Assembly: GCA_949316235.1 (NCBI GenBank)
Contig: OX438755.1
Span: 15,393,151-15,457,150, forward strand
DNA: 64,000 nt
Origin: Oegoconia quadripuncta
Lineage: Eukaryota > Arthropoda > Insecta > Lepidoptera > Autostichidae
Direction of reading: 5' to 3'
The notes under the pieces: model-generated
Databases searched by the model: none
The model's input: the letters and a program-made list of their open reading frames with translations, nothing else
Told to the model about the DNA's origin: nothing
In this document: in pieces, positions 45,894 through 60,800 of the stretch
How the letters are laid out: the number at the start of each line of letters is the position of its first letter
Position numbering within the stretch: the first letter of the stretch is position 1
Program-made: the position numbers and the translations under genes

Positions 45894-48800
45894 GTAAGTA
45901 GGTGTTTATATGACAATCGTAATTTATATTCTAGGGAAGGCTTAGTGCTTCGGAGAAGCTCATGCTGCTTGTAGCAAGCATAAAGAGCTTCAATCAAGCC
46001 TGATGGTTTACGTTTGGTTGACGCTTGAATAATGCCGTGCTTAATACACGTTTGATGAAAAGTAAGCAATAACGATAGACAGAAAAGAGCCAACTTTATA
46101 AAAGAAAGAAGAAAATAATATAATTTTTAGCTGTCTTTAAATTCAGTTCGTAGTTACTTCTTAATCACAACCACTGGCCACGATCAAGAAGTACAAAAGA
46201 GTATGAGGATTGGTCAAGCGGCTTGACTCGCAACAAGCCCACCTTGAACGTCTCCGATGATTTTTCCTCCTACCACAACGCTTTGCTCGCGTTGTGGTAG
46301 GAACAAATGTCGAATATGGTTAGTGAACGATTAACATCGTTGACGTTACCAAAGTAAAACCAAACCCAAAATGTTTAGAGATAACTACGAGTATTAAAAA
46401 TTTCCGTTCAGATGGTTAGCGAGATATGAAATGTGCTACGTTTTTGGTTATGGTTTAGCTTTGGTAATACCGTTAAAACTTAGCGCGATCGGATCCCCAG
46501 TAGTGGAAAGACTTTATACACAAGTTTCCCATGCATGGCAACTGTCAGAACGGATTATAGGATTATTACATTTCACATTACGAGTAGCTGTTGTATTCTG
46601 CTGGTTGTAGTAGCGTACGAGTAGGTGACAGTATCCTTGTCTAAGAGACGAACTGGAGTGTAGTGGAATGTGACGAAGCCCCACGCCCACTTACCTATAT
46701 ACCTCGCATTCCGCCGCGTGGTATGGTACCCATTGGTATGTTATGGTAAGGCGAAAGAAGGCTTGTTTTGGTGATCGATGTTGTAAATCTTTCTATTTCG
46801 TCCCAAGATTTGGAGATTTTGGGCATTCGACGCATACGAATATGTAACATAGTGTTTGGCCATGAAAGAACCACGGTAAAAAATACTAAGGTCGTCTGAA
46901 AATATTTTCTAAAAAATAATAACAAATAGATAATTTATATATTTTTTAAATAGTCGTTGAATGTTGATTTGTCTTCACGGAAATTTTTCAAAAATATTAG
47001 GAAATCCTTGATCATTAACTTAGAAAATAGTTAAACCAGTTCTGAGTATCTTTTGTCACGCAACGAACTTTAGAGTGATAATTTTAATTTAATATTACAT
47101 CTTATAACTAAATACCTAAACTATATCTAAAGCAACCTGCCGATTTGTTAGAAAACATTTTTATTCTATCACTGACAGGCACTCAAATAATTAGGAATTT
47201 TTAAAATTATTGGCAGTAAAAAACTGGACTAACTTGAATATGAATGCAGGCTCAATACCTAACGTAATTACATATTGTATTCATTTTACCCAATAAAAAA
47301 AATATAGGTAAAATATTAAATTATTATCTAGTGTTATTAAAAACCTACCTTAAACAATTAACCTAAAGAGTATTACCTCAAAACTTGGTTTAGAAGTTTT
47401 AAGGTTTAGTCCATGTGGGAGAGTGCCTAAAATGCTGGCTGAATTACCTCGCTGAGTTCGATCGCCTGAGATGTCGACTTCTCATTATGTAATTGGTGCA
47501 TTTGTCTATGAATTATCTAAATTACACTATTCTTTTACAGCGGTTTCCCGCAATCTTTACCAAATCGTGGGTCCACCTCGTTCGGGGGCCTGCCCTCGCT
47601 GAAGCGGGCAGCGCAGAACCGATCGTTGTGGAGATGTTTGGGGGAAGCCTTTGTCTAGACGTGGACGTCTTTCGGCTGATATGATGACGATGATTCTTTT
47701 ACAGGGGCCAATATATTCCGTGTATCCGAATTTGTTTTGGTTAGAAGAGTATAACGAAGACGTATATTTCACTATTCTGAAATATGTTTATAAATATATT
47801 TGTGATCCCATGTATGTCATTGATACCTTTCTTCATATAGTGCACAGGTACGTAAACCTTCACATTTATTAATTTAGTAGACACGCGCTCTTTTGCAATC
47901 TTTAGATATACCGGAATCTGTGTATCTTCTAGTATCCTCTTTCTTTCTTTAGGAATCACATGCAACGTATTGTTAAGATTTCCTTTTAGGTATAAGGATA
48001 CCTGTGCCAGAAAATCTTGCTCTTCCTTAACTAAGCAAAGTAAACATTGTAATTATTAATAGATTAGATACTACCACTTAATTTGAAACAACTCTACTCT
48101 TGGTTATAAGTTATAAACATTATAACAGTAAGTAAAGTAAGCATAGAGTTTTTACCTACTACTTGTAAGAAACGGTGGTAATTGGTGCTCGAATTGTAAT
48201 GTAAATATTATTTCCTTTACCGAAATGAAGAAAACCCCTACAAATTTAAAACATTGCTAAAGAAGTACGTAATAAATAAATGTTACTACTCGCTGCAAGA
48301 GTTCCTAGACGATAGAGAAATATGTTAAATGTAAAGATAGATATAATTATTGAGGACATTTAAGTGTTATATTGTTTTGTGGTTGTAATTATTTAAGTAA
48401 TCCGTATATTTCTTTATGTGCATTTTGAATTTAATTGTTGTGCCCTAGCAGGGTTTATGTTTGATAATATTTATAAATAGCGATGTAATCAAATTTTTAA
48501 ATTATTTTGAAAATTTTAGCGGTCGTTTCGCAGCAGTCTTCTTTTTTTATGCACAACGGGTTAGCACTTGGCCTCAATCAGACCTGATGTTAAGTGAAGA
48601 TGAGATGGAAGGTGGAAGCGTACTGACCCGGAAACCCCAATTTTGTAGCAAATAATCCGCAATTATTTAGGCGACTGGCTATCTTCTTTAATTAGTCTGG
48701 GGCCCAAGGTAGCAATAGAGACACGTAGGGCAACGTCAACCTTCAGTAGGCGCCGTTCAGAGTACCACTGTTGATTCTGGCTTACAGGAGTTGCAGTGGG

Positions 48801-51800
48801 AGGAGTGTGGAGGCGGGTAATATCTTATCTCTGACAACCGGAACACAACAATGCTATTAACCTCTGTTTGGCGGCAGATTTAGACAAGGTGGTGAGAGCT
48901 AGCTAGGCGGACATTTAAAATGGCCTACCACTAACCACCAACCGAGTACTAAACATGTACCCCGCTGGAGATCGAACCTGCGACCTTTGTAAACCCTATG
49001 TTGTTTATATCAATGAAATAAGGACGGAGGCGGAACCTCATGTGGTGCAATGACTTAAAATATATATTTTTTAATATTTCTTTTTAAGGCAAGTGACAGA
49101 GGCGGCTATGAAGCGGCCACATTTGCAGAAATCAGTATCTTTAATAATACTAGACATACTAGCGGTGATTCCGTTTGTACGGTTAATGTCTGTTGAGTGC
49201 CCTGGTGTATACATTTGGCCGAACATTTTATATTACATTGAGATGTTTACGTAAGTACCTATTTTATTGTTAGTGTTACACTACGTCAAATAAATTAGGA
49301 ATTCTGCACACTACGTTTCCAACGCTTGCCGCGGTATGTCACTTACCCCTAATCATATTCATATAATTTATCGCATTACACGTCACAGTACATAGGTAAG
49401 TACTTAACATACACGTGTATCTTGTCAGGCATGGCAATATAAATAAATATTTCTGACACTTACACCTTTCATCCCAAACTAAGCAAAGCTTGTGCTATGG
49501 AAACTAGATAACGGATAATATTTATATAAACATCCATGACTCGGAAATAAATGATCGTATTCATCACACAAGTACATTTACCGCTCGCGGGATTCGCTCG
49601 CTCTCTCGTAATGAAAAGCACAGTGTTTAGCTCGGGTTAAAGATTTATTTAAATTAATAAATAAGTTAATTTCACCCCCAAGGATAACAATGTACTATTA
49701 AGTACCAATATTTATGTTATTTATGATGCTACATTATGTGCAATTTCAAAAGGACGTGCTCCAATTCTACAGTTAATCAATTAAAAAACAAAGAAATTGC
49801 AAATTGTAAGTACAGCTTAGCCTATTTTAACGAATGTATCTCTTCAATTTAAGAGCTATGCTCTCGTCGGTGGAGTAATGCATGCTTAATTCTATTTTAA
49901 AATGTCAATAATATTAATAATATCATGCATAGTTTTATTCTATGTACCTATCTATTTCTATGTGTATAATTTTTATGTTTAATTAATTTGAGAATCTTAT
50001 GTAACAAGGTTTAATATTAATTTCATTATATTATTCATATTTACTATTACACTGGTTTCAGAGCCCTGTTTGCGATTTGCGTCAAAAATTACTGCTATCC
50101 GCGCACGATAGCTGCATAACATTATGGTATTTCTAATTGTATCAAATGAACCGAATCATAATTTATAACAAACAAACAAACAAAATATTCTTTATTGTAC
50201 AACAATAAGAAGCATAAAAAGAAATAAGAAAAAGGGGATAGTACAATTTGGCGGCCTTATCACTAAAAGCCTTATAACACCCGCTTGTGTCGTGAAATGG
50301 ATTAAATGAAGCTTTCTATTCTATTCCATCTTATTCTTGATCTTCCTCTTTTTCTTTTCCCCTCTATAAAAGAGAAGTTGAACGTCGTGTCGTATCAGGA
50401 GGTCAAGAGGAAGGCGGAGAGCAGAGAGATATGGAAAAATTTCCACCGACAAGAGCATGGCTCTTAAACCAGATGATGATGTGATGATGATTCTATTCCA
50501 TAAATATGCAGATTTTGTTAATTACCTACGTCAGATCTCCCCAACAGCAGTACCGTTATCGTAGATAAACTACGAAACTGACATTCACTTGTCTCGTCTC
50601 AAATTTTGTAAGATCCTACAAATTACGTCCCAATTACGGTAGATAGATTATGTAACTGACATTTGCAATACTTCTTGACGTAGATTTTGAATATCGTATT
50701 ACGAAAAATGTCATGGGCAATAACCTACCTCCATCCCATGACCCTACCACCTCTCGGTATACGGGCCGAAGTAGCGAGTGGTGTACGTGGTTTTTTTTTA
50801 TGAACATAGTGTTGGTATTTGACCTCAATCACACCTGATGTTAAATGAAGATGAGGTCGATGGTGGAAGCGTACTGACCCGGAAACCCCAACACATTTGG
50901 GGGACTGGCTATCTTATCTCTGACAACCGGAACACAACAATGCTATTAACATTGCTGCTTGGCGGCAGATTTAGATAAGATGGTGGTAGCTAGCCAGGCG
51001 GACATTTAACATGCCCCACCACCAAGCAAACCGAGTACTTAAACACTGCACCCCGCTGGGGATCGAACCCGCGACCTCTGAATCGTAAACCCAATGTTGT
51101 TTACATTGAGCCACGGAGGTGGTAAAAGTGGTTCTCAGGCTTTCCCCACGCACACTTTCTTGACACTCTACAAATTCTTTAACTGTATTCTGTCCCTTGT
51201 CGTCATTCTCCTCTTTCTGGGGCTGACGACATACCACAGTACTCCGCTCTCGGGGCCAAAGATGTCATGGGCAGTAATAATCACTTTGCACTAAGTCGTT
51301 TGCTCGTTTGTGATATCACGACATAAAAATATTCACGTTTCTATCCCATCTATTTCGGCCGATTTTGTTTGGATTGTTAATCGTATAAGTCAACTGTGCA
51401 ACAACCTTCTTGACTTTACCCGATTTTTAATCAAACATAGAATTTATTTTAATCAACCCGTTTCGTTCTTTTTCAGTTTATACAGGATTTATGAACACTT
51501 CGAGTTGGCTTCAACCCACTGTTATACGAATCTTCTCATTGGTTATGGATACATTTTGATGCTATTGATGAACTGCATAGCTTGTTTGTATCTGCTACTT
51601 ACTCATCATGGCTTGTGCCCTAGATGCGATAAACATCGTTACGATTGGCGAATGTTCATCAACAAAGAAGTTAGTTGAATGAAATAGAGATCTTCAGAGG
51701 GCGATGGCTCTGGCAAATACTACACATAGCCAACGCGCTGTTTCAAAAATCAAAACATTGAAGGGGAATAGGGTACTATGATACTATATAAACGATGCCC

Positions 51801-54800
51801 CATGTGACTCTATTACTACCTCGGCCCTAGACTAATTAAAAAAATTAAGGGTAAAAAAGTAGGAAAGAAAGCTTTTTTGAGTGTAGTAAGCATAGCCGGA
51901 TTTGATTACTATAGTGGCAACTTGTTTGAATAAATTCGAAATCAGTAACAATGATCTGACCAGTGTGTGACTGTGCGCTTATTGTTATGAGATAACAATT
52001 TCGTGAAAATGGGACGAATCATCGTTGTTGTCATATCAGTGTATACTCGAATTATCCTATAGACTATTTAGAATATTTATTAGAATTGCAATTGTTTTAA
52101 TCATTTGTCATATTTCACTGTCATGTGAAATTTTACCCATCATAGATATCAGCATCATCGTTTGTACTAATTTCCCCCCGAGGGCAAGTAATTATACAAT
52201 TTAGGTAACCATACGTCTACTATTTAAAGTAAACATACTGAGGGGTGATTGATCGTGAAAGAAGGAATGCAAGTTTTTGTTTTTATCGCGAGGACGAAGG
52301 AATCAATTCTTGTACCGTTTATAATGAACTACTTATAATGTATTATCGTTGTAGACATTACACTGATAATTTAAGTGATAAATAAGGTAATAAATATGCT
52401 AATAAATAAGGTATTTCTTTTTTCAATTTCAGCTGGAAGAAATAAACAAAGAATTGACGTTTTACATACTAACGCTGACATTGTCATGTCAGTATGCCAT
52501 GAACCATTTACTTACTGAAGCAACGCCTTTTACTTATTCGGAATTAGTAATATGTATACTATTCATGATGCTGGGTGACATTTATAGCATTGCGTTGTTA
52601 ACACCCAAGTTATTTGCTGAATCTGTAATGCGCGTGCGTCGAGTATCCTCGTTTCATTCTCGCGTTACGAGGATAATAGAAGATACTAAACGAAGAAATC
52701 CTTATAATAGTGCACACACCTCGGTGGAAAATTTCTACTCTCTTATGTGGCGAATACGGTGTGGGGTCATTACGTTGCCTGATATTGATATATTCCCTCA
52801 ATATTTAAAAATTCAACATTATCATGAGTTGTACTGGCAATTGTTTTATCACAGCCCTATTCTTCGTACTATTTCTGAACCATGTCATCGATTTATACTT
52901 GGTGAAAATCATATTAAAATGAATGTTAAAATGCCTGGCGAGAGATTCTACGCGGGGTCACATTGTTACACTAATTTATATTATTTAAAGTCTGGCATTG
53001 TACAATTTCTTTCTTCTGATGACAGTGTATCACCTATTCTGTCAGTAACAGGCGGCACTATATTGGGAGATATCAGTTTCTATCTACCTCCTTATAGCAG
53101 AAAGGCGCTTGTACGCTGTCTTACTTACTGTGAGGTCTTTGTGTTATCCCGTATAACTATTTTGAAAATTTTGCATAAATTCCCTGAAGATCGTCGTAAT
53201 ATTATGAAACTAATACAAGAGAGAATCTCGCACGCACGTTCGTTATATGCGTGCAAAACAGATTTAAGAGGTTTGGATAGATCTCAGGACGAAGGTATTG
53301 CATGGTTCAAGAAACGATGGTGGGAAGTGTTCAATGCTATTGAAAATTGGAAGAAATCAACTAAAAAGGATGTTGGTAAATGTGAATTGCCACCAGAAGA
53401 GGCGCCATATCACTGTGCTAAGTATATTGGGCAGTTGGTTTTATGTACCGAGGTAGAATTAAAACGGAATACGATATTTGCCAGTGTCAATTTTCCATGG
53501 ATTTTGATGCCTAACTCAACATTTTGTTCCGCTTGGGATAAATTTATAAAAACTATTGTGTTTTTAGTCATTATTATTTATCCACCAAATATAACCAAAA
53601 GAGTTCATGCGGCATGGTTTAAGATGTTTAAATTTGGTGTGGATTTAATATATATATTAGACGTTTTTGTTTCTTTAATGACTACCACAGAGGGAAATGA
53701 GTATAGAGGTCTCAAATTTACTACCGTAATGTTGACTAGGTGTAAAACTCTTCAGTTTTGGCTTGATGTTGCATCTACAGCATGGATTGATAATATAACC
53801 GGGATGATGAGTAATGATAAATTAATAAACGTACTTGTATTCAATCGATTGATCAAATCTTATGTAATTTATACATCCGGATTCCATATCATTTGGAAAA
53901 GGACAGCAGACCCAATGAATAATGTAATTATTAAGACTACATTAATAGAATTTAGTGCCTTGTATATCGGTGCATATTTCTTTTACGCCCTTAATGCGTT
54001 AGTCCCTTCCTGGACTACGAACTTTTATTTTGGTACAAATGTTTGTCCAAAAAATATTAAAGTTGAATGTGGCCCAGATAAGCCCGAAGGAGGTATCAAT
54101 CTTTTCATCAGTATGATGGCAGAGATGACATTGGAAGTAACAGAGAGTGCAACGCACCTTGATTATTTCACTGCATTTATTTTATATACGTTTTGGTTTT
54201 TTTTGGTAAAATATACGCAGTCTAGACTATTGTCTGCATTCTATATGAAATATAGACAGAAGACCAACTACTATTATTTTGTTAGTAACCTCAAAAAACA
54301 TTATATTCATCATAAAATCCACCCTGACTTGTTGAAGCGTTTGGATAGGTATTTGATTTGCCATTGGAAATATTTTTGTGGTATGGATATACTGAAACGA
54401 GATATTTTAAAAGATGAACCACATGATATATATTTCAAGTTTCATGGAAGATTGGCAGAAGAAGTAATAAGTTCATCTAGAGTGTTTGCGGGCGCGGATC
54501 CCGGTCTTATAAGAGAATTGGCGCAAAAAGCGAAATTTTTATTAATGCCCAAAACTGCCACATTGCTCCTGTTCGGGTCGTATTGTAAAAATGCCACTTG
54601 GATTGTTAATGTAAGTACAAATGTATGTACACTGCCATATACTGCATGTTAGGCTGAATAGAGACCATACCAAAGGAAGTGGTAATTTTCTCATTTTAAT
54701 AGAACCTAGCCTACCAGCCGAGTTGTCAATCAGCTGTGAGCGAGACCGAGTATTGAATTAAAACCTTAAAATTTTGGACATAATTTAACAAAAAATTTGT

Positions 54801-57800
54801 TCATATTTTTTTATAGAACGGGGTTTTATATCAGATTCTGAAATATTTATGGCGCTATGGGCCTTAATCACACTAACATGCTGTATAATAATTAATAGTG
54901 GTAGCATCGTCATCGTTCTAAGCAGCTAAATAACTAACGTTATAGATAAATGATTAGATATACGCAACAAAAAAGTTTCCCAAAAAAACCTGTTGCTCAG
55001 TGAGATAGAGATTTATTGCGCGCATGGTGGCTTGCTGGTGCTCGAACAATTCAATCCTAGCAACCAAAATCAACATAAAAGTAATATCCACTCTTCTAGA
55101 CTACACCACTAGCATAAACTCTCGAATAATTGAGGTATTCAGCATCTTCCTAAGCTCCTGCAGCAATTTGGATTTCATCATATTTCAAAAATCTTCAAGG
55201 CACCCAGAAGTTCTTTGTAGTCCAGTAAAAATACATAATTTTTACGGTGTAATTTTCTATAATATTAAAGTTTCTGATTTTTGGTAGAAGGATAGAGTCA
55301 TCCATCAGTAATAGAATAAATTTTTTTTCTAAACATTCTGTAGCTTGCTTTAGGCATAGTATAGGTATATTTAGCTATAAAACCTCCGATATTAAAGTTA
55401 AACTACTGTGCACTTCACTGCCTTGTAAAAGGTGCTAAGATCTTCTAAAACAATGTTCTAAAAAATTTATCAATTTCTACTTTGCTAAAAATAGTTTATT
55501 AAGTTCTGATATTTGCTCCCGGTGAAATTTTTCATAAAAATAAAGAAGTTTTTGATAATAGTTACAGGAGTTCTAAGTACCTATATTCTCTGACGTAATG
55601 AAATTTACAGGGAAAATTTAATCTAATAGTTTATGTACATTGTATGTTATATCTATAGCAAGCTACCGATTTATTAGAAAACATTTTTATTCTATCACTG
55701 ACTTACCTGGATGATATTACGTTTAGTGCTTTGGGGACTTCTCAATTTTCAATTTTATCTATCATGCGTGATGTTGTGAGGTCAGAAACTGCTACGTCGA
55801 AAAATAGAACTATTTTAATTTTCGACATCGACAATGAATTAACGACAAATTCGATACTCGCAATACACGCGCCGCTACCTTTCAACAGCCCAACATCCTC
55901 CATCCGCCACCCTCGCACGTACTCACTGAGTAGTAGAGTCGGGAATTACAGAATTGTGCTGAATGGGTAGGGACTCAGCAGTGTTGCTGGTTTTTGCAGT
56001 AGTTGCTGCCACCAAAAAAAGAATGGGCGATTTTCCAATCGCTATCAATTATATGCTTAGGCGTGGTGGTGGATGTAGAAATTAAATTAATCTAACTAAC
56101 ATAATATAAAGCCCGAATAATAAAATATAAAAACAAAGACGCCCTTGCTTTTACTATTTTAATTTTATAAAAAAAACTAAGAGATCCTTGCTTTTACCTT
56201 TTTACTTGTGCAAACATAATATCTATAAAAGTGTGTAACAAAAATTATCGTATCAACAGGGTTTCCTCAAAAGTGAATATCACAACGACGAAGGTGAATT
56301 ATTGAAGGTGTATACAGACACTAAAGATATTTTATCATTGGGTTCGGTGTTTTTAAGCAGTATTAATCTAAAGACATACACATGTGCCACTGAATGCGAG
56401 GTAAGAACTTACTTTTCCATAGATTCCATTGAATTTGAATGGGCTTCTTTCATTCCAAAAAGCTTGGCATGTTTGTTGTAATTTATGATTATCATCTTCT
56501 TGCCCTAGTCCGAAATTATGCATTAAGATCATTCAATAAAAAATTAAAGGAATGGCTACTTAGTAACTGTTTCTACACATTGGAAGAGTATTTAATTACT
56601 GCAAGAAATGTAAACTCTAATTAGATATTATATTATTTGAAGTATAACCAGTTTTACAAATGAGTTTTGTTTATTTAATTTTGAATTTATTATTACCTAT
56701 GCTGAATTAACTGACACTGTATATTAATATAACTGGGGCTTTTTGGTGGGATCTCGGCGAGTGAAGTTGCATTTTTCTTTATAATTCTTATAATTGGTGC
56801 ATTCTAACTTTTGAAGCTTAATATTGTATTAGCATAATGGCAGAATATTGTTCAGCAAACGTTAGTGATGGTGTACAAGTGAAGGGAAGTGTAAATTAAA
56901 GTGCGTAACGAAGCTTTCGGGTTTCCCACAAGAAGCCGCCAAAATCTTTTGTAAAGTATTCTGCCACTTTACTGAAGAATTACTTGACCATGACGAGACT
57001 CTGTATGTGCCAAGTATACCACGAAGTACTTGTTTTATATATTTATTTATTTACATTATTTATTTAGTTTTGACTGAGACTGACTAATAAATTGAAGAAA
57101 TAAGAGAAATAAGACATGGCTGTATGGGCTTAGATTCCTTTGCCTTCTCCGACAGGAGTGAATAAAACTAAAAAAATGATATACCTGGCCATAATAAAGG
57201 TGCTACTAACTGTTCCGCCTGTGACGTAATTCGAGGGGATCTCGAAATAAAAAAAAAACAAAATGTTATGCGACAAAACTTTGTTGCATTGTTAAATTAT
57301 ATATTATTTTAATGACATCGGGTATATAATATAAGTTATGTTTATTTAAATTTTGAATTATTCTGACATTATACTAAATTAACTGACATTTTATTATTAT
57401 CACAACATCCGTTCAGCGGTTTCGCCGTGATTGCGCAACAAACAAACAAATAAACAAACAAACTTGGATTAATTAGATTTAAGAAATGACACCCACCTGA
57501 CCGACTCGGCAATAAGTATATTAACGTGGCTTTAGCCAAGTCGACTCAACCAGAGTGCGACCGTTTGAGGCAGTTTATTTTACCTTAGCCTTTAGATTGA
57601 GTTTTACATATTTAAACTTTATATGAGAGTAATAATTTTTCTTTAGCCATTTACGCGCAGAAATTATCTGAGGTACTCGCATAACGGAAACGAAAAACGC
57701 AGCAGCCCGCGCGCATTATACCCTGGATTAAGACATAGGATATTTTTCCGCGGGCAGATTGCTAGTAAATTTCTAATTAAGTAGGTATATTTTATTGACT

Positions 57801-60800
57801 TGTGTTTAGTAGGCCCTACTCCATTATAAGAGGGAAGGCCTATGTTATCCCTGCAGTGGGATGTTTACGGGCTGAGATGATGATGATGTTCAGTATTAGC
57901 ACTATGGTTCCAAATATACAATATAAAGGTTAAAGAAATCGTTATTTTCAGATACTTTACATAAAAATGAAAGATTTCTATGCTATCCTACAACAATATC
58001 CAGAAGAATGGAGCTACATACAGACATGTATAGACGAGTTCAAGGCCCCTTTCAATGAGATGTTAGAAAATTATGTAGTGAAGCACAAAACAGTAAGTAA
58101 GAAAATGTATTTTTCTACGCCGGTATCAAAAATTATTTCATACGAAACCAAAAACTGTTTGATATGTCATACATTACACACAAGTGTGGTGAAATATTTT
58201 CATTAGACCATTACTTTCCAATACAAATATACTAAACGAGGACCCGGAAAGCTTCCTGTAACGCATCTGTCAAATTCGACCAATAGTAAGATTTTTTTTT
58301 ATGAATGACTGGATTCGCGTTTGACCACAATCTCACCTGATGGTAAGTGACGATGTGGTCGAAGATGAAGCACGCGATCCCAGTAAATGCCTGTTCACTC
58401 TGCTCTTGAAGATCCCAAGGTTGTAGGATTCAGGAAAGACTGACGCCGGAATGGTGTTCCATGCCTTGGCTGTTCGGATAATGCATGAAGAGTCAAACTT
58501 CTTAGTGCGAATGTTGGGTATATTAACTACATACAGGTGGTATCCCTCCCCACGCCTAGTGGTCCGAAGGTGGAGGGGCGACGGCAACACTTACACCAAT
58601 CATCTAGTCCCAAACTAAGCATAGCTTGTACTATGGATACTAGATAATGGATAAACATACATAAATATTTATATAAACATCCAAGACTCGAGAATTAATG
58701 TTCGTATTCATCACACTAACATTTACCCCTCGCGGGATTCGAACCCGCTGCCGTTGGTTTCATTGACAGGTCACTATCCACTACACCAATCGGTCGTCAA
58801 TATCTTTCTATTTATTTATTTATATCCCATCACGTGTACCCAGTGCGTAGTGGTGGCTTTGTATGAGACAAGTAACTAGCCACCAGTGTTTTGTAAGTCA
58901 CCCCTGGAGGCTACGGACTTGGTTTAACGAACAAACGGTGCTATTTAAAGTGCGCTCTCTTGTTACTAGTGGTAATCCATCCAAGGACTGATCGCGCCAG
59001 ACATTGCCTAACTTCGCTAATCGAAAAAGAACAGCGAATGTGACTGCGCCACGACTGCTTCTGAGTTTTGTGTTGCAGTATCAGAAGAAATTACGCCAGC
59101 AAGTGTTCCATGCTAGACAGTCAGTAATGGTGAATGTGGAAAAGAAAGATGACAACATTACTGATACACGCTTCAATATATTTCAGTCAACTATATTTGA
59201 TGATCCGGAAAATTCGTTAGTATTAGCATAGAATATATAAAGAACAACATAGTATATATAAAAAACTAATGTTTACCTGTTTATTGTCTGCCTTAAGTAC
59301 TGGATCTTGTTACGTTAACAAGTTCTACACAGGCTCCCCAGCTTAGGGCTTTTGGCCCCAAATCTATTAGGGCGCCATATGTTTATTGGGCTTCTTTAAG
59401 GGCCCAATTTTATTTATTTATTCGAGTCTCATCCCATCAAATCAGTCTGTCATAATGAGAAAATACCTATTTGATTTCTAATACAAAAAAATATGACTAA
59501 AAAGCTATAAGTATCATCATATCACACGAAAGACGTCCACTGTTGGATAAAGGCCAGTAAGTATACTTAAGAAATATTTAATTATAGGGCCAGTTTCCCG
59601 TTGGGTTAGGCAGAGACTATTGATTTCCATTCACAACGATCCTGACATCGCCTATTTACTCCAATAAAACTATAATTTATTTAAATACTAGGTTTCCGGC
59701 CGCGGCTTCACCTACGTGGAATAACTGTATCGCCGATATGATTAAATTGTTTCATTATAGCCCGTAAACATCCCACTGCAGGGATATAGGCTTTCCCTCG
59801 TATAATGAGGGAGTATGGGCCATCGTCCACCACGCTGGCCCAATCCGGGTTGGCGACTTCACATGCCTTAGAATTTTTATTTCTCAGGCATGCAGGTTAC
59901 CTCAGGATGTTTTCCTTCACGTTTAGGAGCAGTCTAAATTTCTTGGTACATGGCCTGCCTGGGAATCGAACCCGGACCGCCCAAATTGGGAGACCGCGTC
60001 TTAACCCTGAGCCACCGACGCTCTCTCTTAACTTAACCCTGTGTAAAGATCCTCGCGACCGTTCTATTAGCACCCGATTACGGCGAAGCCAAGAGGAGGG
60101 TAATGTACTTACTGCGTCTGTATGTATGTATGTTATCACCTTACAGCCTAAACGCCTCATCCGATTTGGACAAATGAGGTGTCAATAGATTCTTACAAGT
60201 CCTGGAAGTGTCATATAGGGCATATAACGTCATGATACATCCAACATGGCGGACGCTATCAGCCTTTTGTATCAGTGTGACACACTTGACAACAAATTAT
60301 TCCAGCACTCCATCGGGTATCAAATGACGGGTCTCGACCTAAGAAATTCAAAAATAGGTATATCAATGTTTTTATAAAAACATTCTAAATAAATACTTTA
60401 AAAAAAATAGCACGTGCCAAGGGCAAGTTCTCAAAAAGAAACCCCATAAAGGCTTCCGACTCCGCCCTAAATCATTTGAGATATTTCGTCCTCTTTTTGT
60501 TTTTTTTTTATATCTGACCATTTGTCGGGTTTAAATTTTTTCTTGAAGTATGACGTGTTTATTGTGATGTTTTTATTTTCAGAGATATTCACCGTCCACA
60601 TTTGTATAGTCGGCAACACAATTAAGGTAGCAGGTCTTTATGTGTAAATATATGTAGGAGAAAGTCTAAAAGGAAATTAAGTTAGAATAGAACCAAGCCA
60701 TCTCTTCCCGTCGTAAAAGGCGACTAACGGACTTTTCACCAAAAAAACGTCTATAGTTTTGCAGGTTTCCCTGCACCCCCTGCATTTCTGTATACCTATT